From an uncultured Ruminococcus sp. (lineage in GTDB: Bacteria > Bacillota > Clostridia > Oscillospirales > Ruminococcaceae): 64,000 bases of DNA. A program made the position numbers and the translations under genes. The stretch lies in the NCBI GenBank assembly GCA_902800795.1, contig CADCFQ010000004.1:1-64000 (forward strand). The letters are read 5' to 3'. Positions 40,418 through 48,913 of this stretch are shown here, one piece after another. Position 1 is the stretch's first letter. The number at the start of each line of letters is the position of its first letter. The notes under the pieces are model-generated. The model saw only the letters and a program-made list of their open reading frames with translations. It had not been told where the DNA came from and did no database searches.

Positions 40418-41156
40418 ACTAAAGCTTCTGCATATGTATCCCAATCTTCTCGACCTTTACGGCGACAGCGGAAACGTCGAGATACTCAAATACCGCTGTG
40501 CGCTCAGAGGCATAGACCTTAAAGTCAGCAGACATATCATCGGCGACAGGGACACCGACTTTGAGGGGATGGACATTATCTACCTGGGCGGCGGCGCAGA
40601 CCTTGAACAGCAGATGCTGGCAGAGGACCTTTTAAGCTGTGCCGACGGCATAAAGGCCGCCTATGAAAAGGGCTCTTTCCTGCTGATGATCTGCGGCGGA
40701 TATCAGCTCCTGGGACAGTATTATCTTGACTCCAACGGCGAAAAGATAAAGGGACTCGGGCTTTTTGACTACTACACTGTGGCATCCACCGACAAGAGAA
40801 AGAGATGTATCGGAAACATCGTTATCGAAGCAGATATCGGCGGAGAGCCGTATAAGGTCATAGGGTTTGAGAACCACGGCGGACAGACGAAAGCTGTAAA
40901 GACGCCCTTCGGCCGTGTGCTTGCCGGAAACGGAAACGAATTCTCCAGCTCAACAGAGGGATATATGGAGAAAAACGTTGTGGCCACCTATCTCCACGGA
41001 CCGCTCCTTTCAAAGAACCCTAAGCTTTCCGACCACATCATAAGCTACTGTATGACACGGCAGACAGGCGAAGAGTTCACTCCTTCGGCTGTCAATGACA
41101 AGCTCGAAGAGGAGTGCCGTGAGGTGCTGCTGGAGAGACTTCTCGGGGAGAAATGA
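40410..41156 (+). CDS. gatD: Lipid II isoglutaminyl synthase, GatD glutamine amidotransferase subunit
   Basis: 248 residues, class I glutamine amidotransferase of the CobB/CobQ type. Start MAELKLLHMYPNLLDLYGDS is typical for GatD. The nucleophile Cys lies in MICGGYQLLGQYY (about residue 94), the catalytic His in YLHGPLLSKNP, and GFENHGGQTK is conserved. It hydrolyses glutamine and channels ammonia to MurT. A small unknown gene follows 1 bp later. Confidence 0.95.
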   Translation: MAELKLLHMYPNLLDLYGDSGNVEILKYRCALRGIDLKVSRHIIGDRDTDFEGMDIIYLGGGADLEQQMLAEDLLSCADGIKAAYEKGSFLLMICGGYQLLGQYYLDSNGEKIKGLGLFDYYTVASTDKRKRCIGNIVIEADIGGEPYKVIGFENHGGQTKAVKTPFGRVLAGNGNEFSSSTEGYMEKNVVATYLHGPLLSKNPKLSDHIISYCMTRQTGEEFTPSAVNDKLEEECREVLLERLLGEK

Positions 41157-41157
41157 T

Positions 41158-41496
41158 ATGTTTTTCAGGAAGAAAAAGAGCGAGGAAACAGAGCTTGAAA
41201 AAAGGCTCCGTGAGCTGAAGCTTCGCAAGATAAACTATGTTGACGAGGGCTTTGACAGCCTGGGGACGGAGATGAACGCCGACCCCAAGGCCATAATGAG
41301 ACTCAAGCCCGTGAACTACTATGCGATAAAGCACAGCTACATCCTGGCAAGGCTCTACAGCTCGGAGGATATGGAGGAGAACTATGTGCGCTTCTTCCGC
41401 TTTGAGGGCGAGCGTGAATGCGGCAGGACGAATATCTATGCTCTGGACCGTGAGCTGACATCAAAGGTGCTTGCCAAGGTCGGAATAATAATCTGA
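41158..41496 (+). CDS. Small hypothetical protein in the murT-gatD operon
   Basis: 112 residues starting ATG at 41158, 1 bp after the gatD stop. N-terminal basic/acidic region (FFRKKKSEETELEKRLRELK), then a compact part with NYYAIKHSYILARLYSS and FFRFEGERECGRTNIYALDR. No signal peptide, no known motif. Tight coupling to gatD suggests a role in, or translation with, lipid II amidation, but nothing in the sequence shows how. A terminator follows. Confidence 0.75.
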   Translation: MFFRKKKSEETELEKRLRELKLRKINYVDEGFDSLGTEMNADPKAIMRLKPVNYYAIKHSYILARLYSSEDMEENYVRFFRFEGERECGRTNIYALDRELTSKVLAKVGIII

Positions 41497-41512
41497 ACCA
41501 TAAAAAACTTCG

Positions 41513-41556
41513 GTGTGTCCTTCCCGGCTTTGTCGGGGGCGGACACACTTTTTTAT
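41513..41556 (+). terminator. Intrinsic terminator of the murT operon
   Basis: GTGTGTCC and GGACACAC pair around an inner CCCGGC/GTCGGGG hairpin, followed by TTTTTTATT. Confidence 0.88.
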
Positions 41557-41600
41557 TATGTTTTTAAATGGAAACAAATAGTGAATAATGGCTCTATCGC

Positions 41601-41629
41601 TTTACTTTTTTGCTTTTGTGTGTTATAAT
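41601..41629 (+). promoter_or_regulatory. Promoter of the ACT-domain gene
   Basis: TTTACT (41601-41606), 17-bp spacer, TATAAT (41624-41629), 33 bp before the start. Confidence 0.65.
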
Positions 41630-41661
41630 AGATATCAGTAAGATCTGAAAGGAGAATCATT

Positions 41662-41934
41662 ATGAGAGCAGTTGTTACTGTTATCGGAAAGGACGCCGTA
41701 GGTATACTTGCTAAAGTCAGCACAGCCTGCGCCGAGTATAATGCTAATGTTATAGAGGTGACACAGTCTGTCATCGAGGATATCTTCGCTATGATAATGC
41801 TGGTGGATATCTCACAGCTGAGCATCGATTTTGCTGATATGGCTGATGCGCTCACAGCTAAGGGCGAGAACGAATGGGGCCTGAAGGTGCTCGTTATGCA
41901 CGAGGATATCTTCAACTGTATGCACCACATCTGA
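41662..41934 (+). CDS. ACT-domain protein, UPF0237 family
   Basis: 90 residues, a single ACT domain: RAVVTVIGKDAVGILAKVST, EYNANVIEVTQSVI and ending MHEDIFNCMHHI. Standalone ACT proteins of this family probably sense small ligands such as amino acids. RBS GAAAGGAG. It regularly neighbours the UPF0210 gene, which here follows after a repeat fragment, so the pair probably works together in an undefined regulatory step. Confidence 0.93.
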   Translation: MRAVVTVIGKDAVGILAKVSTACAEYNANVIEVTQSVIEDIFAMIMLVDISQLSIDFADMADALTAKGENEWGLKVLVMHEDIFNCMHHI

Positions 41935-42060
41935 GTGGTGCTCGCCGGTGCTCGCCGCACGGGTGCTCGCCGCACGGCTGATACACGCCGTAGATCGGGC
42001 GGACGGTGGGCTTTGTTTCCGCAGCTTATCAATTGCTTTGGAGGCAAGCGAGGGAACATT
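41935..42060 (+). repeat. Fragment of dispersed repeat (GGTGCTCGCCGCACGG module)
   Basis: GTGCTCGCCG occurs three times in about 40 bp (41939, 41949, 41962), followed by GGCTGATACACGCC. The same module occurs at 2400 and 2623. The hairpin modules are missing here. Confidence 0.65.
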
Positions 42061-42200
42061 TAGAATAATAGCGCATAACAGTTTTTAAAGATCAAACGCA
42101 TAACATTTCTTTATAATATTTGCGTGGCTCTTCCCTGCGAGGGAGGGCAAACGGTTTAAAAACACCCGGCTGCTTTTGTTGGGTGTGGGAGGTAAATAAA

Positions 42201-43556
42201 TTGATAAACCAATATGATATACTTGAGACCATAAGGATGATACAGGACGAATGTCTTGATATCAGAACTATAACCATGGGTATCTCTCTGCTAGACTGCA
42301 TTGATCCCGATATCGACAAGGCCTGCAAAAAGGTTTATGACAAGATAACCTTGAAGGCTAAGGACCTTGTTAAAACGGGCGAGCAGATAGAGAAAGAGCT
42401 TGGTATCCCGATCATAAACAAGAGGATCTCCGTTACTCCTATAGCTATGATATCCGCTGCCTGCGGCTGTTCGCCTGTGCCTTTTGCCAAGGCTATGGAT
42501 GAGGCTGCAAAGGCTGTGGGCGTAAACCTTATCGGCGGCTACACCGCTCTTGTACAGAAGGGCTTCTCGGACGGAGACTTAGAGCTTATAAACTCCATAC
42601 CCGAGGCGCTGGCCACCACCGAGAGAGTCTGCTCCTCGGTGAATATCGGCTCCACAAAGGCCGGTATAAACCTTGATGCCTGCAAGGTAATGGGCAGGAT
42701 AGTAAGAGAGTGTGCCGAGAAGACAGTTGACAATGACTGCTTCGGTGCGGCAAAGCTGGTCGTGTTCTGCAACTCTGTTGAGGACAATCCCTTTATGGCA
42801 GGCGCTTACCACGGTGTGGGCGAGCCTGACTGTATGATAAACGTAGGCGTTTCTGGACCCGGAGTTGTGAGAGCGGCTCTGAAGAAGTATCCCGATGCGG
42901 ATATAACCAAGATATCCGACGTTATAAAGACTATATCCTATAAGATAACAAGGATAGGTCAGCTGGTAGGACAGAGAGCTTCCGAAAGGCTCGGCGTTCC
43001 CTTCGGCATAGTTGACCTCTCTCTTGCGCCGACCCCTGCTGTCGGTGACTCGGTGGCGCATATACTTGAAGAAATGGGCCTTGAGCGCTGCGGAACACAC
43101 GGCACAACAGCCTGCCTGGCTCTTCTCAATGACGCAGTTAAAAAGGGCGGCGTTATGGCCTGCTCACGCATTGGTGGACTTTCGGGAGCATTCATCCCCG
43201 TTTCAGAGGATGCAGGCATGATAGATGCCGCAGAGGCAGGGACCCTTTGTCTTGACAAGCTGGAAGCTATGACAGCTGTATGCTCGGTAGGTCTTGATAT
43301 GATCTGCGTGCCCGGCGACACAACAGCCGAGACCATAGCCGCTATCATCGCAGACGAAGCCGCTATAGGTATGGTGAACACAAAGACCACCGCCGTCAGG
43401 GTGATACCTGCTATCGGCAAAAAGGTTGGCGAGTCTCTTGATTGGGGCGGCCTGTTCGGAAAAGGACCTGTTATGCCGCTTCACACAGAAAGCTCGGCTA
43501 AATTCATAAACAGAGGCGGTCAGATACCTGCACCGCTGCATTCGCTCAAGAACTGA
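42201..43556 (+). CDS. UPF0210 (DUF711) family protein
   Basis: 451 residues from a TTG at 42201 with GGGAGGT 8 bp upstream; the frame's upstream extension to 42120 contains repeat-derived sequence. Family signature: [67 protein letters not shown] [20 protein letters not shown] and a C-terminal [16 protein letters not shown]. The protein is soluble and conserved in Firmicutes beside UPF0237. The structure is known to resemble glycyl-radical enzymes' barrel, but activity is not established to my knowledge. Confidence 0.93.
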   Translation: MINQYDILETIRMIQDECLDIRTITMGISLLDCIDPDIDKACKKVYDKITLKAKDLVKTGEQIEKELGIPIINKRISVTPIAMISAACGCSPVPFAKAMDEAAKAVGVNLIGGYTALVQKGFSDGDLELINSIPEALATTERVCSSVNIGSTKAGINLDACKVMGRIVRECAEKTVDNDCFGAAKLVVFCNSVEDNPFMAGAYHGVGEPDCMINVGVSGPGVVRAALKKYPDADITKISDVIKTISYKITRIGQLVGQRASERLGVPFGIVDLSLAPTPAVGDSVAHILEEMGLERCGTHGTTACLALLNDAVKKGGVMACSRIGGLSGAFIPVSEDAGMIDAAEAGTLCLDKLEAMTAVCSVGLDMICVPGDTTAETIAAIIADEAAIGMVNTKTTAVRVIPAIGKKVGESLDWGGLFGKGPVMPLHTESSAKFINRGGQIPAPLHSLKN

Positions 43557-43596
43557 TACCGGAGGCTATGGCTCCGGGCAAAAGGAGCTGATATGT

Positions 43597-44436
43597 ATGA
43601 TCTGTGATCTTCACACCCATTCCGCTTTTTCGCCGGATGCAAAGGACACAGCGCAGGCGATGATACTCAAAGCGATAGACATGGGCATACAGTACTATGC
43701 CATAACGGACCACTGCGATTGCAATTTCTGGGAGATGCCCCCCTCGCCTGACGTGAGGGATGCCGATATGTACGGCTCGAGGTATTATGCCAAGGCCAGC
43801 ATTTCAAGGCTTGATGATATGAAAAAGATCTACGGCGGTCAGCTGGAGCTCATCTGCGGGATAGAGCTGGCACAGCCGCTGCAAAACCTTGAAGCGGCAC
43901 AGAAGATCGTTTCTGACAAGCGGCTGGATATGGTGATCGGCTCTCACCACATGAACAAGGGCAAGGACGATTTCTACTGGCTGGAGCTTGGGAAAATGTC
44001 CAGAGAACAGGTCGAAAGACTCCTTGAGGACTATTTCAGCGAGATACTTGATATGTGTGTCTGGGGAGAGTTCGATGTGCTGGGACACCTGACCTATCCG
44101 CTTCGCTATATAGCAGAGCGCTGTGAGTTCGAGATAGATATGTCGCAGTATGAAGAGGTCATAAGGGAGATCTTCAAGACGCTTATCAGAAACGACAAAG
44201 GCATCGAGATAAACACTTCGGGACTAAGACAGCCCATAGGCAAGACCCTTCCGGACATCCGGTATGTCAAGCTGTTCCACGATATGGGAGGCTCGGTCAT
44301 CACGATCGGGAGCGATGCCCACAGCTGTGCCGAGATCGGTGCAGGCATCGAGGACGGCATAAAGCTTGCCGAGGAAGTCGGGTTTGAATATCTTAGCTAT
44401 TTCAGAAAAAGGGTACCACTGATGGTAACATATTGA
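43597..44436 (+). CDS. PHP-domain phosphoesterase (histidinol-phosphatase type)
   Basis: 279 residues: MICDLHTHSAFSPDAKDTAQ (metal HxH), AITDHCDC, an internal GIELAQP Glu, DMVIGSHH and a C-terminal ITIGSDAHS with metal Asp and His. All PHP metal ligands are present. Family members act as histidinol phosphatase or related phosphatases; no his genes are near, so the substrate is open. RBS AAAGGAG; start ATG at 43597. Confidence 0.9.
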   Translation: MICDLHTHSAFSPDAKDTAQAMILKAIDMGIQYYAITDHCDCNFWEMPPSPDVRDADMYGSRYYAKASISRLDDMKKIYGGQLELICGIELAQPLQNLEAAQKIVSDKRLDMVIGSHHMNKGKDDFYWLELGKMSREQVERLLEDYFSEILDMCVWGEFDVLGHLTYPLRYIAERCEFEIDMSQYEEVIREIFKTLIRNDKGIEINTSGLRQPIGKTLPDIRYVKLFHDMGGSVITIGSDAHSCAEIGAGIEDGIKLAEEVGFEYLSYFRKRVPLMVTY

Positions 44437-44441
44437 CAGCG

Positions 44442-44469
44442 AGAGCCGGGTGCGTCCCGGCTCTTTTTG
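44442..44469 (+). terminator. Intrinsic terminator
   Basis: AGAGCCGGG and CCCGGCTCT pair around TGCGT, followed by TTTTTGCG. Confidence 0.9.
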
Positions 44470-44532
44470 CGCTTGCAAATTATTGTGCTTTGTGATACAA
44501 TATATGCAGTAAATGAAAGGACAAACAAAAAC

Positions 44533-45324
44533 ATGAGATGTGAGAAAATAGAATTTGAACGCCTTTTAAACACCCGTGACCTGGGGTCGCTGGTGACGGC
44601 AGACGGCAGACGGATAAAGAAAAACAGGCTCATAAGGAGCGGCCAGCTGATAAATTCAAGCGAGAAGGACAAGAAAAAGCTGGAACAGCTGGTGGGCACT
44701 GTCATAGACTTCAGGACGGATAAGGAGAGGCGTGAGCAGCCGAACCCGGAGCTTTCCGGGGTGAAAGAGCTGCACATCCCTGTCCTCGGGAGCCTGACCG
44801 CAGGGATAACCAGGGAAAAGGAGTCTGACAAGGAAGCCTTTATCCGCTCGGCAGGCGACCCGAAGGTGGCGCTGGAACAGATGATAAGCATCTACCGCTC
44901 CTTCCCGACAATGCCCTCGGCAGCTGCTGCCTACAAGGCGTTCCTGCAGATACTTCTTGAAAATGAGGACAAGGCCGTTCTCTGGCACTGCACAGCAGGA
45001 AAGGACAGGTCGGGCTTTGCAAGCGTCATGATCGAGCACATCCTCGGGGTTTCGGACGAGGATATATTTGAAGACTACCTCTACACCAACGAGTGCATAA
45101 AGGAAGATGTAAAACAGCTGCTGGGGCAGTTCGTAAGCAGCGGCTCGGCCGTTTCAAAAGAAGCGGTAATACTTCTCTTCACCGCACAGGAGCAGTTCCT
45201 GGCGGCGGCCTTTGATGAGATAGACAAGCAGTTCGGCTCCTTTGACGGCTACCTTGAAAATGTTCTGGGAGCCGACAGCGAGATGAGGCGCAGGCTCAAA
45301 GACAAATACCTGGAGGACGCATAA
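44533..45324 (+). CDS. Tyrosine/dual-specificity phosphatase (Y_phosphatase3)
   Basis: 263 residues from the ATG at 44533 after GAAAGGA. N-terminal NTRDLGSLVTADGRRIK and LIRSGQL are typical of the IphP/LipA-like phosphatases, and the CX5R active site is LWHCTAGKDRSGFASV (about 154-169). Substrates may be phosphotyrosine proteins or phosphoinositides; unknown here. The next gene starts directly after the stop, so they form an operon. Confidence 0.92.
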   Translation: MRCEKIEFERLLNTRDLGSLVTADGRRIKKNRLIRSGQLINSSEKDKKKLEQLVGTVIDFRTDKERREQPNPELSGVKELHIPVLGSLTAGITREKESDKEAFIRSAGDPKVALEQMISIYRSFPTMPSAAAAYKAFLQILLENEDKAVLWHCTAGKDRSGFASVMIEHILGVSDEDIFEDYLYTNECIKEDVKQLLGQFVSSGSAVSKEAVILLFTAQEQFLAAAFDEIDKQFGSFDGYLENVLGADSEMRRRLKDKYLEDA

Positions 45325-46092
45325 ATGAATGAGCTTACAAAGCAGCGTGACGAGCTGTTTGAAAATGTATCCCGGGTGTTTGGCGCAAAGCCTGAGTTTT
45401 TGTGGGCGAGGGATCCTCACAGCTGTGTTTTTCGCAGAGAGGACACGGGCAAATGGTTCGCTGTGATAATGAAGGTCAAAAGAGAGAAGATAATAATAGG
45501 TGCGACAGGAGAGGTCATGGTCATAGACCTTAAATGCGACCCGCTGATGACAGGTTCCATGCTGACAAACGAGGGGATATATCCGGCCTATCACATGAAC
45601 AAGAAAAACTGGATAACCGTCCTGCTGGACGGAACTGTCCCCACCGAGGAGATAATGATGCTCATAGATATGAGCTATCAGCTGGGAGCGCCAAGACAGA
45701 AGACCCGTCAGGTGATGCGCACGCCTTACTGGATCATCCCTATAAACAACGACTATTACGACATCGAGGAAGCGATAGAGTGCTCCCCGGACAAGCCCCT
45801 TGAATGGCATCAGCGCTATAACTTTTCTCAGGGCGACACTGTTTATCTCTATGTCACCGCCCCCACCTCGGCGATAAAGTATAAGTTTCACATCGACAAG
45901 GTGGAGATACTTGAGAACGAGCCAAAGGGCAGGAACAAGGTGGTCTATATGCGCTTTGTCAGGCGCTATGACGAGAGCGTGTTCACCTTTGGCAGGCTGA
46001 AAGAATACGGTGTTACCGCCGTGAGAGGCCCGAGGACAATACCCATGGGGCTCGTCAGGGCGATAGAAGACTATGAAAACGAGGGAAACTGA
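45325..46092 (+). CDS. MmcQ/YjbR-EVE-like two-domain protein
   Basis: 255 residues, start codon next to the previous stop. Residues 1-110 are a MmcQ/YjbR-like (CyaY-fold) domain with WFAVIMKVKREKIIIG, LKCDPLM and MNKKNWITVLLDG. Residues about 125-255 look like an EVE/PUA-like domain: YWIIPINNDYYDIEEAI, FSQGDTVYLYVTAPTSAIKY. EVE domains bind modified bases, so a nucleic acid-linked role is possible; this is inference. It is co-transcribed with the phosphatase and probably with the nitroreductase 13 bp on. Confidence 0.82.
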   Translation: MNELTKQRDELFENVSRVFGAKPEFLWARDPHSCVFRREDTGKWFAVIMKVKREKIIIGATGEVMVIDLKCDPLMTGSMLTNEGIYPAYHMNKKNWITVLLDGTVPTEEIMMLIDMSYQLGAPRQKTRQVMRTPYWIIPINNDYYDIEEAIECSPDKPLEWHQRYNFSQGDTVYLYVTAPTSAIKYKFHIDKVEILENEPKGRNKVVYMRFVRRYDESVFTFGRLKEYGVTAVRGPRTIPMGLVRAIEDYENEGN

Positions 46093-46105
46093 AAGGAGAA
46101 TCGAT

Positions 46106-46651
46106 ATGGAATACCTTGAAGCGATGAAAGGCAGAAGAAGCATCAGAAAATTCACAGAGCAAAAGGTCAGCCGTGAAACGCTGGAAAAGATAGTTGAGGC
46201 GGCAAGGTTTGCTCCCACCTGGAAAAACTCCCAGACCGCACGCTATGTGGCTGTGGAGGACAGAGCCCTTATCGACAGGATAGCCGATGAAGGCACTATG
46301 GGCAGAGAGCACAACCGTGGGATAATCCGCTCCTGTCAGACCCTTATCGTTCTCACCTCGGTCAAGGGCATCTGCGGCTATGAGCCTGACGGGTCATTCA
46401 GCACAAACAAGGGTAACGAGTGGCAGATGTTTGACGCAGGGATAGCTGCCGAAGCCTTTACCACGACAGCTTACAGCTTCGGTGTGGCAAGCGTCATCAT
46501 GGGTATATTCAGTGACGAAAAGGTCGGCGAGCTGATTGGGCTTGATGACAGCCGTGTGGTGTCTGCGCTGATAGCGATAGGCTATGCTGACCAGCCCCCG
46601 AGAGAGCCCGTGAGAAAGGACGTTTCGGAGTATCTGACGTTTATACCGTAA
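46106..46651 (+). CDS. Nitroreductase-family flavoprotein
   Basis: 181 residues from ATG at 46106 (GAAAGGAGAATC); a frame to 46073 is only upstream overlap. FMN-binding residues in YLEAMKGRRSIRKFTEQKVS, FAPTWKNSQTARYVAV, and GIAAEAFTTTAYSFGV; ending with YADQPPREPVRK. It is an NAD(P)H-dependent oxidoreductase of the small, single-domain type; substrate unknown. Confidence 0.93.
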   Translation: MEYLEAMKGRRSIRKFTEQKVSRETLEKIVEAARFAPTWKNSQTARYVAVEDRALIDRIADEGTMGREHNRGIIRSCQTLIVLTSVKGICGYEPDGSFSTNKGNEWQMFDAGIAAEAFTTTAYSFGVASVIMGIFSDEKVGELIGLDDSRVVSALIAIGYADQPPREPVRKDVSEYLTFIP

Positions 46652-46667
46652 AACGATATACAGTGCA

Positions 46668-46710
46668 AAAAGCGGTATCTCACCCAATTCAGGGAGAGGT
46701 ACCGCTTTTG
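46668..46710. terminator. Bidirectional terminator between convergent genes
   Basis: AAAAGCGGTATCTC pairs with GAGGTACCGCTTTT with a one-base difference around about 14 nt; A/T tails lie on both sides. Confidence 0.8.
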
Positions 46711-46726
46711 CTTATAGCTTGCATAT

Positions 46727-48901
46727 TTATATGCCGTAAAACCTTCTGACGATAGCCTTGTCGCTGTCATCAAGCCTTGATATCACTCGTTCACGGGCTA
46801 TGTATATCTTTTCAAGACGGTCGGGGGCATTCTTTTTGAGCCGCTTTTCAAAGCGCTCGTTTAGCTTTTTCATAGTGTCCAATGACTGGCCGCTGCCCTT
46901 GTTCACCGCAAGGATCAGCCTTATCTTTCTGGCAGCGATAGCCTCCTCGACCTTTGAGCGTTCCATTCCCAGCTTCTTTGATATCTCCTCCGAATGGCCG
47001 ATAAGGTGGTGGAGCATATCCACACGGTCGGTGGGACTAAGGTCCTTCCAGACGTTCACCGTCCTTGTTATGTCCTTGTCGAGCTTTTCCGGAGAGGCTT
47101 CGCTGGGTATGCTTGAAATGCTCATCTCGGTGAGGCGCTCGGCCTCCCTGTCAGCATCTGCGCCGAACGCCCATTCCAGCTCGGCACGGTCAAGGCTCCC
47201 GGGCTCCGCCGTCGCATAGGACGGCTCCCTTTCAAGCTCATACTCGCCCTCGCTGCCTAGCCCAGCGTCATCAAGGGCTGCCGCTATCGTCCGTCTGCAT
47301 CTTCCCTGCTCTATCATATCATTCATCCCGAATGTCCTGAAGCGGTCATTGAGCTCCGCAATGTGGCAGGTGAAATAGAGCGCTGTTCCCTGTCCCTCCA
47401 GCTTTTCTCTCAGCTTTGAAACAGCCATCGCCGCCGTCAGGTCCATCGAGCAGACAGCTCCTGCATCAACGATGACCGCCTTTGTGTCGCTGTTCACGGC
47501 CGAGGTTATCTCGTCAGTGAATATTCGCACATTTGCAAAGTAAAGGTTTCCCGAAAAGCGGTAGATAACTGCGTGCTTCAAGGGTATAGCGTTGGTGTTT
47601 CGCTCCAGGCTGTGAAAGCCCTCGTGACCGGGGATGACACCCAGGAATGAACGCTTGGGGTTAGTGGTCTTCGAGATCACCTCTGCAAAGGAGAGTATAA
47701 CGCCGATGATGACACCGAACACAGTTCCCAGGATCAGGACGCCCAGAAACGTTCCGATAAAGCTTAAAAGCTCCTTCCTGTCGCTTTTCCAAAGCTTTGC
47801 CGCAAGGTCAAACTCTATGGTCGAGAGCAGCGCCGAGATGACTATCGCCGTCAGCACAGACACCGGCATCAGCTTTATCAGAGGAGTGAAAAACAAAAGT
47901 ATCACGCACATCACGGCTGCAGCGGTAAAGGACACAAGCTTTGTCCTGCCGCCGAACTGGGTATTCATCGAGGAGCGTGAAACGCTTCCGTTGGCAGGGG
48001 TACAGCCTGTGAAGGCGGCCGCAAAATTGGCAAGGGAATATGTGAGTATCTCCCGTCTTGGCAGCAGGCGGTAGCCGTTTTTTGAAGCAACACTGTTTGA
48101 TGCAAGAAGCGTCTCCACCATTATTACAAGCGCCACCGTCAGGCTCACTCTCAGCACCGCCGGGATATCCGCAGCGGCAGCATCCGGGACAACGAACCCA
48201 GGCAGTCCCTTTTCCACATCCCCCAGCATCCTGACTCCCCTGTCCGAAAGGCCGGCAAATATTTCAAGCGCAATACCGGCTGCCATAACAGCCACAGACA
48301 TCGGAAACATCGGAACGAACTTTCTTGAAACAATAAGCAGCACCAGCGCCGAAAGGCCAAGCAGAACCGTCAGTCCGCTGCCGCCGGTCACAGTCTTTGC
48401 TATATGGCTTATAAGCTGCGGAAGCTCCCCTGTGCCGGCATCTGCGCCGTAAAGCTTAGGTATCTGCATCAGGATTATCGTAGTTGAGATACCGCTTATA
48501 AAGCCGCCCATAACGGGAGTCGAGACATAATTTATAAGCCTGTCCGCTTTGAAAATATAGAATATCAGCAGACAAAGCGCCGTGACCAGGGTTATCACAG
48601 GGACAGTCTTCAGGGCCTGCTTTGTGCCGAGGGCTATCCCCTCTTCGGTGAGAAAGGCTCCCACAAGAGCACAGGGCGCTGCATCGATACCGAAAATAAA
48701 CTGGGGAGAGCTTGACAGCAGGGCAAAAATGAGAATAGGAAACACAGACCCATACAGGCCGTAGACCGCAGGCAGACCTGCGATCTGGGAATAGCCCATA
48801 GAGATCGGTATGGAGACCAGAGCGATGATGACTCCGACCAGTATATCGCCGACAGCACGGGACGCTGTCAGCTTTTTCTCACCTGCCTTAAAGCCTGTCA
48901 T
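46727..48901 (-). CDS. SulP-family anion transporter with STAS and a long C-terminal extension
   Basis: 724 residues. About 10-12 transmembrane helices (residues 15-420) with SulP features: GYSQIAGLPAVYGLYGSVFP, FGIDAAPCALVGAFL, FTGCTPANGSVSRSSMNTQF. A STAS domain follows at about 440-545 (VIYRFSGNLYFANVRIFTDE; VDAGAVCSMDLTAAMAVSKL). About 180 further residues (about 545-724) are charged and helical (MERSKVEEAIAARKIRLIL; ending IVRRFYGI), longer than most SulP proteins. It would transport sulfate, bicarbonate or another anion; substrate unknown. It lies 12 bp after pepF in one operon; RBS AAGGGAAG. Confidence 0.9.
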   Translation of the reverse strand: MTGFKAGEKKLTASRAVGDILVGVIIALVSIPISMGYSQIAGLPAVYGLYGSVFPILIFALLSSSPQFIFGIDAAPCALVGAFLTEEGIALGTKQALKTVPVITLVTALCLLIFYIFKADRLINYVSTPVMGGFISGISTTIILMQIPKLYGADAGTGELPQLISHIAKTVTGGSGLTVLLGLSALVLLIVSRKFVPMFPMSVAVMAAGIALEIFAGLSDRGVRMLGDVEKGLPGFVVPDAAAADIPAVLRVSLTVALVIMVETLLASNSVASKNGYRLLPRREILTYSLANFAAAFTGCTPANGSVSRSSMNTQFGGRTKLVSFTAAAVMCVILLFFTPLIKLMPVSVLTAIVISALLSTIEFDLAAKLWKSDRKELLSFIGTFLGVLILGTVFGVIIGVILSFAEVISKTTNPKRSFLGVIPGHEGFHSLERNTNAIPLKHAVIYRFSGNLYFANVRIFTDEITSAVNSDTKAVIVDAGAVCSMDLTAAMAVSKLREKLEGQGTALYFTCHIAELNDRFRTFGMNDMIEQGRCRRTIAAALDDAGLGSEGEYELEREPSYATAEPGSLDRAELEWAFGADADREAERLTEMSISSIPSEASPEKLDKDITRTVNVWKDLSPTDRVDMLHHLIGHSEEISKKLGMERSKVEEAIAARKIRLILAVNKGSGQSLDTMKKLNERFEKRLKKNAPDRLEKIYIARERVISRLDDSDKAIVRRFYGI

Positions 48902-48913
48902 GATACTCTTCCC

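Noticed and set aside
42120..42200. Upstream extension of the UPF0210 gene
   Set aside because: The first 27 codons are Arg/Gly/Trp-rich and precede the GGGAGGT site; the TTG at 42201 gives the conserved family start.
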